A stretch of DNA of 51,562 nucleotides, taken from Campylobacter_A concisus_Y (GTDB lineage Bacteria > Campylobacterota > Campylobacteria > Campylobacterales > Campylobacteraceae). Under the pieces are notes generated by a model. The model saw only the letters and a list, made by a program, of their open reading frames with translations, searched no databases and had not been told where the DNA came from. The position numbers were made by a program, and so were the translations under genes. Each line of letters begins with the position of its first letter. Position 1 is the first letter of the stretch. The stretch is from the NCBI RefSeq assembly GCF_902460415.1, contig NZ_CABPTY010000002.1, forward strand, positions 30,207-81,768, written 5' to 3'. This document shows, in pieces, positions 17,686 through 27,029 of the stretch.

Positions 17686-18627
17686 ATGAAAACTACTTCT
17701 TTGGCACTTGCTGGCTTGCTTTTAGCAACAACTCTTTCAGCAAAAGAATTTATCAGTATCGGTACTGGCGGCATGACAGGTACTTATTATCCGATAGGTG
17801 GAGCGATTTGCCGTTTAGCAAACAAAAATACTAATGTAAAATGCTCAGTCCAATCAACTGGCGGCTCAGTCTATAACGTGAATAACGTCCTCAAAAAAGA
17901 GCTTACATTTGGCTTCGTTCAAAGTGACGTTGTCTATGATAAATTTAACGGTACTGGCAAATTTGACGGAGCAAAAGATGAAAATTTACGCTCAGTAGTT
18001 GCTATCTATCCAGAACTTCTTGCATTTGTTGTAGCAAAAGATAGCGGTCTTACAAGTGATCTTGCTTCATTTGCAGGTAAAAAATATAACGTCGGAAACC
18101 CAGGCAGTGGCAACGAAGTGAGCACGCTTGAAGTCTTTAAAGCAAAAGGCTTTGACGTTTCAAAACTAGGCTACCGCGGTGTTTTAACAGTTGGTGAATG
18201 CCCACACGCACTAAAAGATAAAAAGATAGACGGATACAGCTTTGTCGTCGGTCACCCAACTGCAAATATTACTGATGCTGCGACATCTTTACCTATTGAT
18301 ATCCTAAATATCGAAGGTAGCGAGATTGATAATCTTCTTAAAGAGAAGCCATACTTTGCAAAAGGTGTGATCCCAAAAGGCTCATATGACGGCGTTGATC
18401 ACGATGTAAATACTATTGGTGTAAAAGCTGTTTTAGTAACTAGCAAAGATACAAAGGACGAGGCTGTAAAAGCTGTGATAAAAGCTATTTTAGACAACTT
18501 TGATGAGTATAAAACTCTTCACCCAGCGCTAAAATCAGTAAATAAAGAAGATCTTGTTCAAGGTCTTTCAGCTCCGCTTCACCCAGCTGCAGAGGCTGCA
18601 TTTAAAGAGGCTGGTATTTTAAAATAA
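17686..18627 (+). CDS. TAXI-family TRAP transporter solute-binding protein
   Basis: A 313-residue periplasmic protein with a signal peptide (about residues 1-19, ending LSA/KE). The opening ISIGTGGMTGTYYPIGGAIC (about residues 23-42) is the TAXI-family signature, followed by SVQSTGGSVYNVNNV, QSDVVYDKF and NVGNPGSGNEVS, all standard ligand-pocket segments. TAXI proteins deliver solutes (often glutamate or dicarboxylates in studied cases) to a fused TRAP permease, here encoded 83 bases downstream. Substrate is not predictable from sequence alone. AAAGGA precedes the ATG. Confidence 0.93.
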   Translation: MKTTSLALAGLLLATTLSAKEFISIGTGGMTGTYYPIGGAICRLANKNTNVKCSVQSTGGSVYNVNNVLKKELTFGFVQSDVVYDKFNGTGKFDGAKDENLRSVVAIYPELLAFVVAKDSGLTSDLASFAGKKYNVGNPGSGNEVSTLEVFKAKGFDVSKLGYRGVLTVGECPHALKDKKIDGYSFVVGHPTANITDAATSLPIDILNIEGSEIDNLLKEKPYFAKGVIPKGSYDGVDHDVNTIGVKAVLVTSKDTKDEAVKAVIKAILDNFDEYKTLHPALKSVNKEDLVQGLSAPLHPAAEAAFKEAGILK

Positions 18628-18633
18628 TCCATT

Positions 18634-18655
18634 TCCAGGGGCTTTTGCCTCTGGA
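18634..18655 (+). terminator. Stem-loop between TRAP binding protein and permease
   Basis: TCCAGGGGC and GCCTCTGGA (18634-18642 and 18647-18655) form a nine-pair stem with one G-U and a TTTT loop. There is no proper T-run after it, so it is more likely an mRNA-stabilising or attenuating hairpin than a full terminator. Confidence 0.55.
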
Positions 18656-18710
18656 TAAAATTTAAATATGCAAATTTTTAATTTATATATTTAAATTTTA
18701 AAGGAGAGAG

Positions 18711-20777
18711 ATGAACGAAGTCAAAGATAACGAAGAACAATTTGTCGAAGTAAAGACAAGGGAGATAAATAGCAATTTTTACAACTATTTCATTGCGATC
18801 GTATGCTTTTCTTGGTCAGTTTTTCAGCTTTACATAGCTTATTTTCCACTAAATACCAACATTTCGCGCTCGATACACTTAGCCTTTGCGGTTGGGCTTG
18901 TATTTTTACTCTACCCAGTCACTTTTCATAAAAAGGCACATTCTAGTTTGCCATTTTACGATCTGGTCTTTTGTGTGGTAGGCGTTGTAGCCGTGCTTTA
19001 TCCAGCTGTTTATTTTTATGAGCTAGCTGATAGGACAGGGGACTACATCACGCAAGATATCGTCATATCGTTTTTAGCGATCATTGTCTTGCTTGAGGCT
19101 GGTAGACGCGTAATGGGGCCAGCACTTCCAATTATTTGTATACTATTTTTGATATATGATCACTTTGGCCCTTATATGCCAGATATCATTGCTCATCAGG
19201 GTGCAAGCTTTGAAAAGATCGCAGGACATATGTTTTTAACGACTGAGGGCATCTTTGGTGTGCCTATCGGAGTTAGTGTTAGTTTTATCTATCTTTTTGT
19301 TCTTTTTGGCTCATTGCTTGAGAGAGCAGGTGCTGGACAATACTTCATAAATTTAGCTTTCTCTCTTCTTGGAAAATATAGAGGCGGCCCAGCTAAGGCT
19401 TCAGTCATAGCAAGTGGCCTAACTGGCATGGTTTCAGGAAGCTCCACTGCAAATGTTGTAACAGTTGGTACATTTACCATACCACTTATGAAAAAAGCTG
19501 GTCTTTCGCGCACAAAAGCTGGAGCCATCGAGGTTGCAGCTGGCGTAAATGGACAGCTTATGCCTCCGATCATGGGCGCAGCTGCTTTTATCATCGCTGA
19601 GTTTTTAGGCATGACATATACAAATGTCATGATGGCGGCGGTTATCCCAGCGTTTGCTTGTTATTTGTCGCTATTTTTTATCGTTCATTTAGAGAGTGTG
19701 AAGCTTGGCTTAAAAGGTATAAATCAAAGCGAGTTTCACTCAAGATTTAAAATTTTTGTAAGTGGACTTCACTATATAACTCCGATTTTGATTTTGCTTT
19801 ATACGCTATTAATCGCAAAAGAGTCAGCCATCGCTGCAGCATTTAATGCGATTGGATTTTTATTTTTAATAATGATCTTTCAAGAGCCAACTAAAAAGCT
19901 AGCAAGTGGCGAAAAAGTTGGCATAAATGACGTACTTCTTGGCTTTGAGGATATATTTTGGGCGATGGTTGCAGCTGCAAAAAGTATGACTACTATTGCC
20001 ATCGCAACAGCGCTTGCTGGCATCATCGTGGGCTCTATCTCTTTAACTGGCCTTGGCCAAGTACTTTCAGATTTAGTTGAGTTGCTTGCTGGTGATAATA
20101 TAGTTATGATATTGCTTCTTACTGCGTTGATGTCACTTATACTAGGAATGGGCCTTCCAACAACAGCAAACTACATCGTAGTTTCAAGTCTTGTGGCACC
20201 TGTCATTTTATTTTTGGCGCACAAAAATGGCTTTTTGATCCCAGCCATTGCTGTGCATCTTTTTGTATTTTACTTTGGAATTTTAGCTGATGATACGCCA
20301 CCAGTTGGCATCGCAGCTTATGCGGCAGCTGGTATTGCTAAAGCAAATCCTATAACCGTTGGCGTTCAAGGATTCTTTTATGATCTAAGAACGGCGATCT
20401 TACCATTTGCCTTTTTCTTTAATAACAAACTTATGCTAATAGAAAGCGTAAATGAGGGCGATCCGCTTGATTCAAAAGGAATAGTCTGGATGAGCAATCC
20501 ACTTGAAATTTTACTTGTCTTTGGTATGGCGATCGTGGGAATGTTTGCTTTTTCAAGCTTACTTCAAGGCTACTATGTCACAAAGCTTAGGATCTGGGAG
20601 CGTATTCTTTTGATCCCTGTTGTGCCACTAGCTCTTGTACCAAATATATGTGCGAAATTTAATCTTATACCAAACGAATACACTGCTTATATCGTAGCTG
20701 CTGTACTTTATGGATTTGTTTTTATGACTCAATGGGGTATTAAAGACAAACCACTTGATCAAATAAAAATAATCTAA
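18711..20777 (+). CDS. TRAP transporter fused permease (DctQM type)
   Basis: A 688-residue inner-membrane protein that fuses the small four-helix and the large twelve-helix TRAP subunits. The N-terminal third (four helices to about residue 150) corresponds to DctQ; the rest shows DctM features such as GLTGMVSGSSTANVVTVGTFTIP (split as GLTGMVSGSS and TANVVTVGTF), GQLMPPIMGAAAF, LILGMGLPTTANYIVVS and ADDTPPVGIAAYAAAG. Fused permeases pair with TAXI binding proteins, exactly as here. Uptake should be Na+-driven. AAAGGAGAG precedes the ATG. A strong hairpin follows the stop. Confidence 0.94.
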   Translation: MNEVKDNEEQFVEVKTREINSNFYNYFIAIVCFSWSVFQLYIAYFPLNTNISRSIHLAFAVGLVFLLYPVTFHKKAHSSLPFYDLVFCVVGVVAVLYPAVYFYELADRTGDYITQDIVISFLAIIVLLEAGRRVMGPALPIICILFLIYDHFGPYMPDIIAHQGASFEKIAGHMFLTTEGIFGVPIGVSVSFIYLFVLFGSLLERAGAGQYFINLAFSLLGKYRGGPAKASVIASGLTGMVSGSSTANVVTVGTFTIPLMKKAGLSRTKAGAIEVAAGVNGQLMPPIMGAAAFIIAEFLGMTYTNVMMAAVIPAFACYLSLFFIVHLESVKLGLKGINQSEFHSRFKIFVSGLHYITPILILLYTLLIAKESAIAAAFNAIGFLFLIMIFQEPTKKLASGEKVGINDVLLGFEDIFWAMVAAAKSMTTIAIATALAGIIVGSISLTGLGQVLSDLVELLAGDNIVMILLLTALMSLILGMGLPTTANYIVVSSLVAPVILFLAHKNGFLIPAIAVHLFVFYFGILADDTPPVGIAAYAAAGIAKANPITVGVQGFFYDLRTAILPFAFFFNNKLMLIESVNEGDPLDSKGIVWMSNPLEILLVFGMAIVGMFAFSSLLQGYYVTKLRIWERILLIPVVPLALVPNICAKFNLIPNEYTAYIVAAVLYGFVFMTQWGIKDKPLDQIKII

Positions 20778-20779
20778 CC

Positions 20780-20808
20780 TTAGGCAAGAGCATTCTTGCC
20801 TAAATTTC
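20780..20808 (+). terminator. Terminator of the TRAP operon
   Basis: A perfect 10-bp inverted repeat TTAGGCAAGA / TCTTGCCTAA (20780-20789 and 20794-20803) with loop GCAT and a following ATTTCT, three bases after the permease stop. Confidence 0.75.
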
Positions 20809-20890
20809 TAATATAAATTTTTAGAGCCACCTTTATACTTTGAGTAATTTCTATTTAAAATAAGTGTTTTTTGGATTTTTTGTTTTAAGA

Positions 20891-20918
20891 AATTTTTAGG
20901 CTCGTAAGCCTAAAAATT
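20891..20918 (-). terminator. Terminator of the Sel1-repeat gene
   Basis: A perfect 12-bp inverted repeat (20891-20902 and 20907-20918) whose right arm overlaps the stop codon of the leftward Sel1 gene. On the minus strand the second arm runs into TTTCTTAAAAC. The arms end in A/T runs that would also work rightward. Confidence 0.65.
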
Positions 20919-21402
20919 ATAGTTGTTTTGAGCGTCTTAGATCTCCTGCAAATTCGCAAGACATCTTATCGCCTAATTCGCAGCCTTTTACTAAAAATTC
21001 ATAAGCTTTTTTAAATTCTTTAGCTTCTATCAAGATAGAACCTACCATCTCGCAAGAATATCCATCATTCTTATCACAAGCTTTATTAAAAAGTTCTCTT
21101 GCTTTTTGCGGCTCAGTATTTAGATAAAGCCCACCAGCTGCCGAGCAACCTTCTTTTTCACCGCTTTGGCAAGCTTTATTATAATACTCTAAAGCCTTGT
21201 CTAGATCCGGTGTCGCTGTTTTGCCTAGCTGATAAATGGCGCCAGTTTTTACACATGATTTTGCATCATTTTCTGCACATCCTGCTTCAAATTTAGCTAA
21301 AGCTTCTTTGAAATTCGAGCTCCCATATGCCTTTAGGCCATCTTCAAAGTTACCTGCAAAAGCACAAGCAGCTAATATTGAGATAAAAATCATTTTTTTC
21401 AT
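20917..21402 (-). CDS. Sel1-repeat (HcpA-like) secreted cysteine-rich protein
   Basis: A 161-residue protein with a signal peptide (about residues 1-16, MKKMIFISILAACAFA). The mature part is built of about four Sel1/TPR-like helix pairs of some 36 residues, each containing a Cys pair spaced seven apart, as in CAENDAKSC, CQSGEKEGC, CDKNDGYSC and CELGDKMSC. These form disulfides in the Helicobacter cysteine-rich protein family, which is extracytoplasmic. Role unknown: such proteins act as binding scaffolds. The gene is monocistronic, with a GGGAA upstream of the ATG and a hairpin overlapping its stop. Confidence 0.85.
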   Translation of the reverse strand: MKKMIFISILAACAFAGNFEDGLKAYGSSNFKEALAKFEAGCAENDAKSCVKTGAIYQLGKTATPDLDKALEYYNKACQSGEKEGCSAAGGLYLNTEPQKARELFNKACDKNDGYSCEMVGSILIEAKEFKKAYEFLVKGCELGDKMSCEFAGDLRRSKQL

Positions 21403-21475
21403 TGAAATTCCCTTTTTTGTGAATTAACATGCAATTTTAGCATATTAATTTTTACACTTACTTGATGAAAAATAA

Positions 21476-22138
21476 TTACGCTTTTAAAATTTGCTCTTGT
21501 TTTTTATAATCAGGCATGATTTTTTCTATAAAATCGTAAAAACTTTTTTGATGATGCGGATAGAGCAGGTGTGTTAGCTCGTGAAGAACGACGTAGCGTA
21601 CGGCTGAGAGCGGCTTTTCTATGAGTCTTAGGCTTAGGTTTATATAGCCTTTTTTGTGATTGCAACTACCCCAGCGAGTTTTGCTATTTCGTATGACGAT
21701 GCGCTTGATTGGCTTATTTATAAAAGGCTGAAAATGGCTTACAAGCTCTAAAAATAGCTCTTTTGCTCTTACTTTTACAAAACACTCAAGGCTTTTTAAA
21801 TTTGGCGTAAAGACAAACTCGCCATCAAAAAATGGCTCTTTAAAATTTTCATCAAATTTTATCTTATAAATTTGTCCAAGAAATTTCATCTCATCATCTT
21901 TTGGTAAATTTGCAAGAGCTTTCTTGTAAGTATTTTCAAGCCAAATTCTGTGCATCTCAAGAAAGCTAAGAGCCATCTTTTGTGTGCTGTAAAATGGCAT
22001 AGATAGCGTGATTTTAGCGTCCTTGCCAACTCTTAGACGCATGGATTTTACATTTGTTTTAAAATTTATTAAAACGCTTAGCCCATAAAAGTCTAAATTT
22101 ATACTCTTTTGCTTTAAACTAGGCGTTTTTCTTGCCAT
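21476..22138 (-). CDS. YgjP-type metal-dependent hydrolase (DUF45, zincin-like)
   Basis: A 220-residue protein with the zinc-binding HELTH motif (in VVLHELTHLLYPHH, about residue 190) and a third ligand His six residues later. Preceding conserved segments SKTRWGSC and YINLSLRL are typical of the YgjP/DUF45 family, distantly related to SprT. Function is unknown; a cytoplasmic peptidase-like role is assumed. The start is placed at 22138 because GGAGAAG lies seven bases upstream; an in-frame start at 22183 would extend it further into the upstream gene. Even so it overlaps the MATE gene by 25 bases, so translation is probably coupled. Confidence 0.82.
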   Translation of the reverse strand: MARKTPSLKQKSINLDFYGLSVLINFKTNVKSMRLRVGKDAKITLSMPFYSTQKMALSFLEMHRIWLENTYKKALANLPKDDEMKFLGQIYKIKFDENFKEPFFDGEFVFTPNLKSLECFVKVRAKELFLELVSHFQPFINKPIKRIVIRNSKTRWGSCNHKKGYINLSLRLIEKPLSAVRYVVLHELTHLLYPHHQKSFYDFIEKIMPDYKKQEQILKA

Positions 22139-23433
22139 TTTTTGCTTCTCCAACGCCACGTATTTGCAAGGCCCCTTAGCCATTCATCAGCACAAAACCC
22201 TATCCAAACGCCGATAATTCCCCAACCAAGATAGATGCCTAAAAAATATCCAAGTGGCAGCGAAAGCCCCCACATAAAGATAAGCCCGGTTGCTAGTGGA
22301 AATTTTGCGTCGCCGCTTGCACGAAGGGCGTTTACGATGACTATGTTAAAGGTTCTGCCTGCTTCAAGAAATATCGAAAGTGTAAAAAGCGGTAGCATGA
22401 TCGCACGTAAATTTTCATTTAAATTTAGTGCGTCCATGATTTGATACTTTAGTGCATAAGCTATAAGCACGACTACTAGCGTGATAAAAACTCCAAGTCT
22501 TAGCGCTCTAAATGTCCTTGTATAGGCCTCGTTAAACTCACTTGCTCCAACTAAATGTCCTACAATGACCTCGTTTGCTACGCTGATGCTTGCTCCACAA
22601 AGCAAGATAAGAAGCGTGATCTGAAAGTAAATGGTCTGCACGCTAAGGCTAGCCTCGCCCATGCTTGCCACAAAGCCAAAAGCGACCATGTATTGCGCCA
22701 TCCAGAGTAAATTTTCGCCTGCACTTGGAAGGCCAATTGAGAGGATTTTCTTTAAAATTTCAAATGGTACGACAAGTAGCTTTTTAAAGTAAATTTTAAT
22801 TTTTGCCTTTTGACTTAGCATATAAGCTAGCACGAAAATGCCTACTAGTCTACCAACAAGTGTCGAGATAGCGACTCCTTGTAGGCCTAAATTTGGCAGA
22901 TTAAACCAGCCAAAAAGGGAGATAGCATTGCCTAAAATCGTAATTACGTTCATTAAAACTGAAGTTAGCATAACAGCAGTTGCTAGGTTATAAACACGAA
23001 GTACCGCAGCTAGCACCATGCCGATACCATCAAAAAGTAGGGCAAAGCCAAGGATATGAAGATATGAGAAGCTATCATTTATAAGCTCTTTTGGCACGTT
23101 TAGTAAATTTAAGATGTTGTAGCCAAAGACGTAGATGATGATAGCTGAGAAGATACCAAAGAGCGTATTTGACGTGATGCTTGCGTGTATGACGTTTGAA
23201 GCAAGATCGTTCTTTTTAGCTCCAAGTGCTTGGGCGACGACGATTGAACAGCCAATGCTTAGGAAGTTAAAAATGGTCATAAAAAGATCCATCACTTGAT
23301 TACCAGCACCCATTGCACCAACTAGATGCACACTCACTTTTGTAACCATGTAAGTGTTGATGATGAGCGTAATGAAGTGTAAAAACATATCTAAAAATAT
23401 AGGAATTACTAATTTTTTTATAGAAAGATTCAT
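22114..23433 (-). CDS. MATE-family multidrug/cation efflux transporter
   Basis: A 439-residue membrane protein with about twelve helices in two halves, typical of Na+/H+-coupled MATE exporters. Recognisable segments are PIFLDMFLHFITLIINTYMV at the N-terminus, VVAQALGAKK (about residue 68) and LSIGLPSAGENLLWM at the start of the second half. The ATG at 23433 is chosen over an in-frame TTG at 23469, since that TTG would lie right against the TATAAT box at 23469-23474, leaving no room for a leader. The Shine-Dalgarno is weak. Substrate unknown. Confidence 0.85.
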   Translation of the reverse strand: MNLSIKKLVIPIFLDMFLHFITLIINTYMVTKVSVHLVGAMGAGNQVMDLFMTIFNFLSIGCSIVVAQALGAKKNDLASNVIHASITSNTLFGIFSAIIIYVFGYNILNLLNVPKELINDSFSYLHILGFALLFDGIGMVLAAVLRVYNLATAVMLTSVLMNVITILGNAISLFGWFNLPNLGLQGVAISTLVGRLVGIFVLAYMLSQKAKIKIYFKKLLVVPFEILKKILSIGLPSAGENLLWMAQYMVAFGFVASMGEASLSVQTIYFQITLLILLCGASISVANEVIVGHLVGASEFNEAYTRTFRALRLGVFITLVVVLIAYALKYQIMDALNLNENLRAIMLPLFTLSIFLEAGRTFNIVIVNALRASGDAKFPLATGLIFMWGLSLPLGYFLGIYLGWGIIGVWIGFCADEWLRGLANTWRWRSKKWQEKRLV

Positions 23434-23468
23434 TAAATGCTCGCTTGAAAGTCTAAATTTATGTGGCA

Positions 23469-23474
23469 ATTATA
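23469..23474 (-). promoter_or_regulatory. TATAAT -10 box for the MATE gene
   Basis: Perfect TATAAT on the minus strand, about 35 bases before the chosen ATG. Its place decides the start of the MATE gene. Confidence 0.6.
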
Positions 23475-23502
23475 GCCAAATTAGGTTTTAGCTCCCTTTT
23501 GA

Positions 23503-23508
23503 TATAAT
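23503..23508 (+). promoter_or_regulatory. TATAAT -10 box for uup
   Basis: Perfect TATAAT in the sequence TTGATATAATCG, 28 bases before the uup ATG, back to back with the leftward -10 of the MATE gene. Confidence 0.65.
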
Positions 23509-23536
23509 CGCGAGAAATTTAAAAAATGAGAGAAAA

Positions 23537-25468
23537 ATGGCATTAATCGACCTGATAGACGTAAGTAAAAAATTTGGCGCAAACGAGATTTTAAACGCTG
23601 TAAATTTTAGTGTAAATGAAAATGAGAAAATAGCTATCATCGGCAAAAATGGCAGCGGTAAAAGTACGCTTATGAAGATCATCTCTGGCGAGGTGGCAGT
23701 AGATAGTGGCAGACGCATAGTGCAGAGTTTAATAAGCGTCGAAATGCTAGCTCAAACTCCAAATTTTAACGCAACTTTTACCGTAAGGCAGGCGTTAAAT
23801 AACGAGCTAAAAGAGATATTTGACGCGATAAGCGAATATGAAAAGAGCGGTGTTTTGCTAGCAAGTGACCCAGAGAACAAAGAAATTTTAAAAGAGCAAG
23901 AGAGGCTTTTAAAATTTATAGAGGCAAAGGACGGCTGGAATATCGAGCACAAGATCGAGAGAATTTTGCAAGAATTTAAACTAAAAGAGTATGAAAATAG
24001 ACCCATTTGCTCACTAAGTGGCGGCGAGATCAGACGCGTGGCACTGGGTGCACTCATCCTTAAAAAGCCAGATGTGCTTTTGCTTGACGAGCCAACAAAC
24101 CACCTTGATGTTTACATGGTCAAATTTCTTGAAGATATGCTAAAGGGCTCAAATCAAAGCATAGTTTTTATAAGTCACGATAGGTATTTTATCGATGCGC
24201 TGGCAACCAGGTGCGTTGAGGTTGAGGATGCAAGCTTAAAAAATTTCGAGGGCGGATATGCAAACTATCTAACCAAAAAAGAGGAAATTTTAGCAAGCCT
24301 TGCAAAGTCGCATGAGACTCTGTTAAAACAGCTAAAAGCCGAAGAGGAGTGGCTAAGGCGCGGCGTGAAAGCTAGGCTAAAGCGAAACGAGGGCAGAAAA
24401 GAGCGAGTGCTCGCCATGCGCGAAGAGGCTAAGAAAAATCCAGGCGTGATAAGACGCGTGAGGCTAGAGCTTGAGCGTGCGAGCAAAAATTTTAACCAAA
24501 CGCAGAGCCAAAACCGCAAAAAAATGCTATTTGAGTTTAAAAATTTAAGCAAAAGCATAGACGGCAAAGTGCTTTTTGAAAAATTTGACGCAAGAATCTT
24601 GCAGGGCGAGAGGATAGCCATAGTTGGGCGAAACGGTAGTGGCAAAAGCACGCTACTTAAAATTTTGCTAGGACTTGAAAAGCAAAGTAGCGGCGAGATA
24701 AAAAGAGGCGAGGTGAGTATCGGTTATTTTGATCAAGCTAGAAATGTCCTTGATGATGATAAGAGCCTTATAGAGACATTTTGCCCAAATGGCGGCGATC
24801 ACGTGCTGGTTCGTGGGCGAAATATGCATGTTTATGGCTATCTTAAAAATTTTCTCTTTCCAAAGGAATTTTTAGATAAAAAGATAGGCGTTTTAAGTGG
24901 CGGCGAGAAAAACCGCATCGCGCTTGCACTTCTTTTTACTAAAACTTACGATGTGCTGGTGCTTGACGAGCCGACAAATGACCTTGATATCGCAACTATC
25001 AACATTTTAGAAGACTACTTGCAAAGCTTTGAGGGGGCTATCTTGCTAGTAAGCCACGATAGATATTTTGTCGATAAGATGGCAAATAAGCTCTGGGCGT
25101 TTGAGGGCACAAAGATAAATGTCTTGCATGAAGAGTATAGCGTCTATTTGGAGCTTGAAGATGAGCTAAAAGAGCTTGATAAATTTGAAAAAGAGCTCTC
25201 AAATAACCAAAATGAAGCTAAACAAAAGAGCAAAACCGGCGTAAAACTAAGCTACAAACAAACGCAAATTTTAAATACATATCCAGATAAAATTTCAGCC
25301 CTTGAAGCAAAAATTTCTGAGCTAAATGAAGGTTTAAGTGATCCTAAAATTTATCAAGAAGTAGGTCTTACTAAGCTTTATGAAGAGCTTGAAAAGGCAA
25401 AAGCCCAGCTTGAGAGCCTAGAAAATGAGTACTTTGAAGTGCTTGAGATCGCCGAGGCACTGGAGTAG
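23537..25468 (+). CDS. uup: ABC-F family ATPase, Uup-like
   Basis: A 643-residue soluble protein with two ABC ATPase domains and no membrane segments. Walker A motifs are GKNGSGKST (about residues 37-45) and GRNGSGKST (about 364-372); signatures are LSGGEIRRVAL and LSGGEKNRIAL; Walker B are LLLDEPTNHLD and LVLDEPTNDLD. The linker carries EEWLRRGVKARLKRNEGR, typical of Uup, and the C-terminal 90 residues form a charged coiled coil that in Uup binds nucleic acid. ABC-F proteins act on the ribosome; Uup is linked to ribosome maturation and to precise transposon excision. Divergent from the MATE gene. Confidence 0.9.
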   Translation: MALIDLIDVSKKFGANEILNAVNFSVNENEKIAIIGKNGSGKSTLMKIISGEVAVDSGRRIVQSLISVEMLAQTPNFNATFTVRQALNNELKEIFDAISEYEKSGVLLASDPENKEILKEQERLLKFIEAKDGWNIEHKIERILQEFKLKEYENRPICSLSGGEIRRVALGALILKKPDVLLLDEPTNHLDVYMVKFLEDMLKGSNQSIVFISHDRYFIDALATRCVEVEDASLKNFEGGYANYLTKKEEILASLAKSHETLLKQLKAEEEWLRRGVKARLKRNEGRKERVLAMREEAKKNPGVIRRVRLELERASKNFNQTQSQNRKKMLFEFKNLSKSIDGKVLFEKFDARILQGERIAIVGRNGSGKSTLLKILLGLEKQSSGEIKRGEVSIGYFDQARNVLDDDKSLIETFCPNGGDHVLVRGRNMHVYGYLKNFLFPKEFLDKKIGVLSGGEKNRIALALLFTKTYDVLVLDEPTNDLDIATINILEDYLQSFEGAILLVSHDRYFVDKMANKLWAFEGTKINVLHEEYSVYLELEDELKELDKFEKELSNNQNEAKQKSKTGVKLSYKQTQILNTYPDKISALEAKISELNEGLSDPKIYQEVGLTKLYEELEKAKAQLESLENEYFEVLEIAEALE

Positions 25469-25511
25469 GGAAGATAAAGTATCGCAAGATGAAGTCATTT
25501 GCAGGTTTAAA

Positions 25512-27029
25512 ATGATAAAAAAATACCCAATAATTGTCATAGTGCTACTTTTTGCTTTTATCTTGCTTGGTATTTATATATTTATGTTTATTTCCGCTGG
25601 CTATATAGATGAAGATAGAGAAAAATTTAAAGATATAAGAGGCAGTGTGTTTTATACCACCGAATATGACAAGGTCTATGCCATGGTGCCAAGTGGGGGT
25701 AAATTTGAGCTAATAGGCGTGAGGGCCAGCAAATTTAGATACATTGACACCGGCAAATACGACAACAGAAACGTTGGTGCTAGCGATAAGGCGGTATATT
25801 GTGGCAATCTCGTGATGAGCGGGCTTGATCCAAATGGCGTTAGAGCGCTTGGCAACGGCTATTTTGGCGATGGCAAGATCACATATTTTTGTGATAGCGT
25901 AAGCGAGACAAACCTTGAAATATCCGCACTTAAAGAGTTTTGGGACATCTTCTCACATAAAATGTTTGATACGCCTAAAGCGCAAACTCATATCTATAAA
26001 TTTAGACAGGTTGATAACGTAAATTTAGCAGCGATCTTGGGCTTTGGCTACGCAAGCGACGGAGTAAAGGTCTATCATGAGGGCAAAGAGCTAGATGGCG
26101 CAAATGCCAGCAAGATGCGATATATCGAGCAGATATCTGGCAGAAAGAGCATGCATTTCACGACTGACGGAGAAAATGTCTATTATGACAGCACAAAACT
26201 AGGGATCAAATTTAGCCCGCAAATGCGTGATATCGGCGAGATATGGCGCATTCACTATCTGTATGAGCCAAATTCTGGCATGGTCTATGCAAACGATCAT
26301 GAATTTGACCCAAAATTTGCCCCATACGAGCCACTTTTTAACCTAAAAGATGAGCACTCCTATCATGCGCTCTTTCGTGGCAAAGGCGGTATCTATCACT
26401 GGGAGCGAAAGTGGCAGTGGTATAACAGCATAGATGAGGGCGAGTTTGTAAGAGACGGAGACGATCCGTTTAAAGGCGAGATAACGCCGCTATATGGCGA
26501 CGTGGTGATAAGTGATGGCAAGACATATTTTCTAAAAACCTATGAAATTTGGCACAACACGAAAAATGATCACAGCCTAAGCTCACGCCACACGTGTATC
26601 GTAAGGCTTGATACAAAAGAGCAGTGGCGAAAGATAGGGCTTGTAAGAAACGATGGCTACGGAGCGGTTTATGCAAACGGAGATAAGACATATTATTTTG
26701 ATAACGTCGGCTACGGCTGGCATTTTAACATCAGTGTTTATGATATAAACGACCTTGGCGTGGTTGAAATTCTCACTCGTCCTTATGGTCCAAATGTTAA
26801 GAATTTAAAACTTGATGAGATAGTAAAAATGGTAGATCAAGGCGCTATGACGCCAGCTGATGGTGAGATGGTGATCGATGCGATAAGCGACTTTGATGAT
26901 TACTCGCAAAAATATGCCTACTGGATATTTCTTGCCATTGCATTTGTGGCCTCGGTAGTTGGCGCTATTTTTAAAAATAAAAAGCAAACAAAAAAGCTTA
27001 AAAAAAGGGTAGATGATTATAGATTATGA
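25512..27029 (+). CDS. DKNYY-family protein, tandem copy 1
   Basis: A 505-residue protein with a membrane helix near each end (about residues 6-28 and 477-494) and a large domain between. The middle carries repeats of the DKNYY family, which look like SDKAVYCGNLVMSGLDPNGVR, then YASDGVKVYHEGKELDGA and FTTDGENVYYDSTKL: an Asp-x-x-x-Val-Tyr core followed by a 'leaves the gene at a given value' phrase. DKNYY proteins have no known function. The start at 25512 is chosen over an upstream ATG at 25425 that lies inside uup; AGG precedes it by six bases. Its stop overlaps the start of copy 2 by four bases. Confidence 0.75.
   Translation: MIKKYPIIVIVLLFAFILLGIYIFMFISAGYIDEDREKFKDIRGSVFYTTEYDKVYAMVPSGGKFELIGVRASKFRYIDTGKYDNRNVGASDKAVYCGNLVMSGLDPNGVRALGNGYFGDGKITYFCDSVSETNLEISALKEFWDIFSHKMFDTPKAQTHIYKFRQVDNVNLAAILGFGYASDGVKVYHEGKELDGANASKMRYIEQISGRKSMHFTTDGENVYYDSTKLGIKFSPQMRDIGEIWRIHYLYEPNSGMVYANDHEFDPKFAPYEPLFNLKDEHSYHALFRGKGGIYHWERKWQWYNSIDEGEFVRDGDDPFKGEITPLYGDVVISDGKTYFLKTYEIWHNTKNDHSLSSRHTCIVRLDTKEQWRKIGLVRNDGYGAVYANGDKTYYFDNVGYGWHFNISVYDINDLGVVEILTRPYGPNVKNLKLDEIVKMVDQGAMTPADGEMVIDAISDFDDYSQKYAYWIFLAIAFVASVVGAIFKNKKQTKKLKKRVDDYRL

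Noticed and set aside
23434..23469. TTG start of the MATE gene at 23469
   Set aside because: It abuts the TATAAT box that should transcribe the gene, so the ATG at 23433 is preferred.
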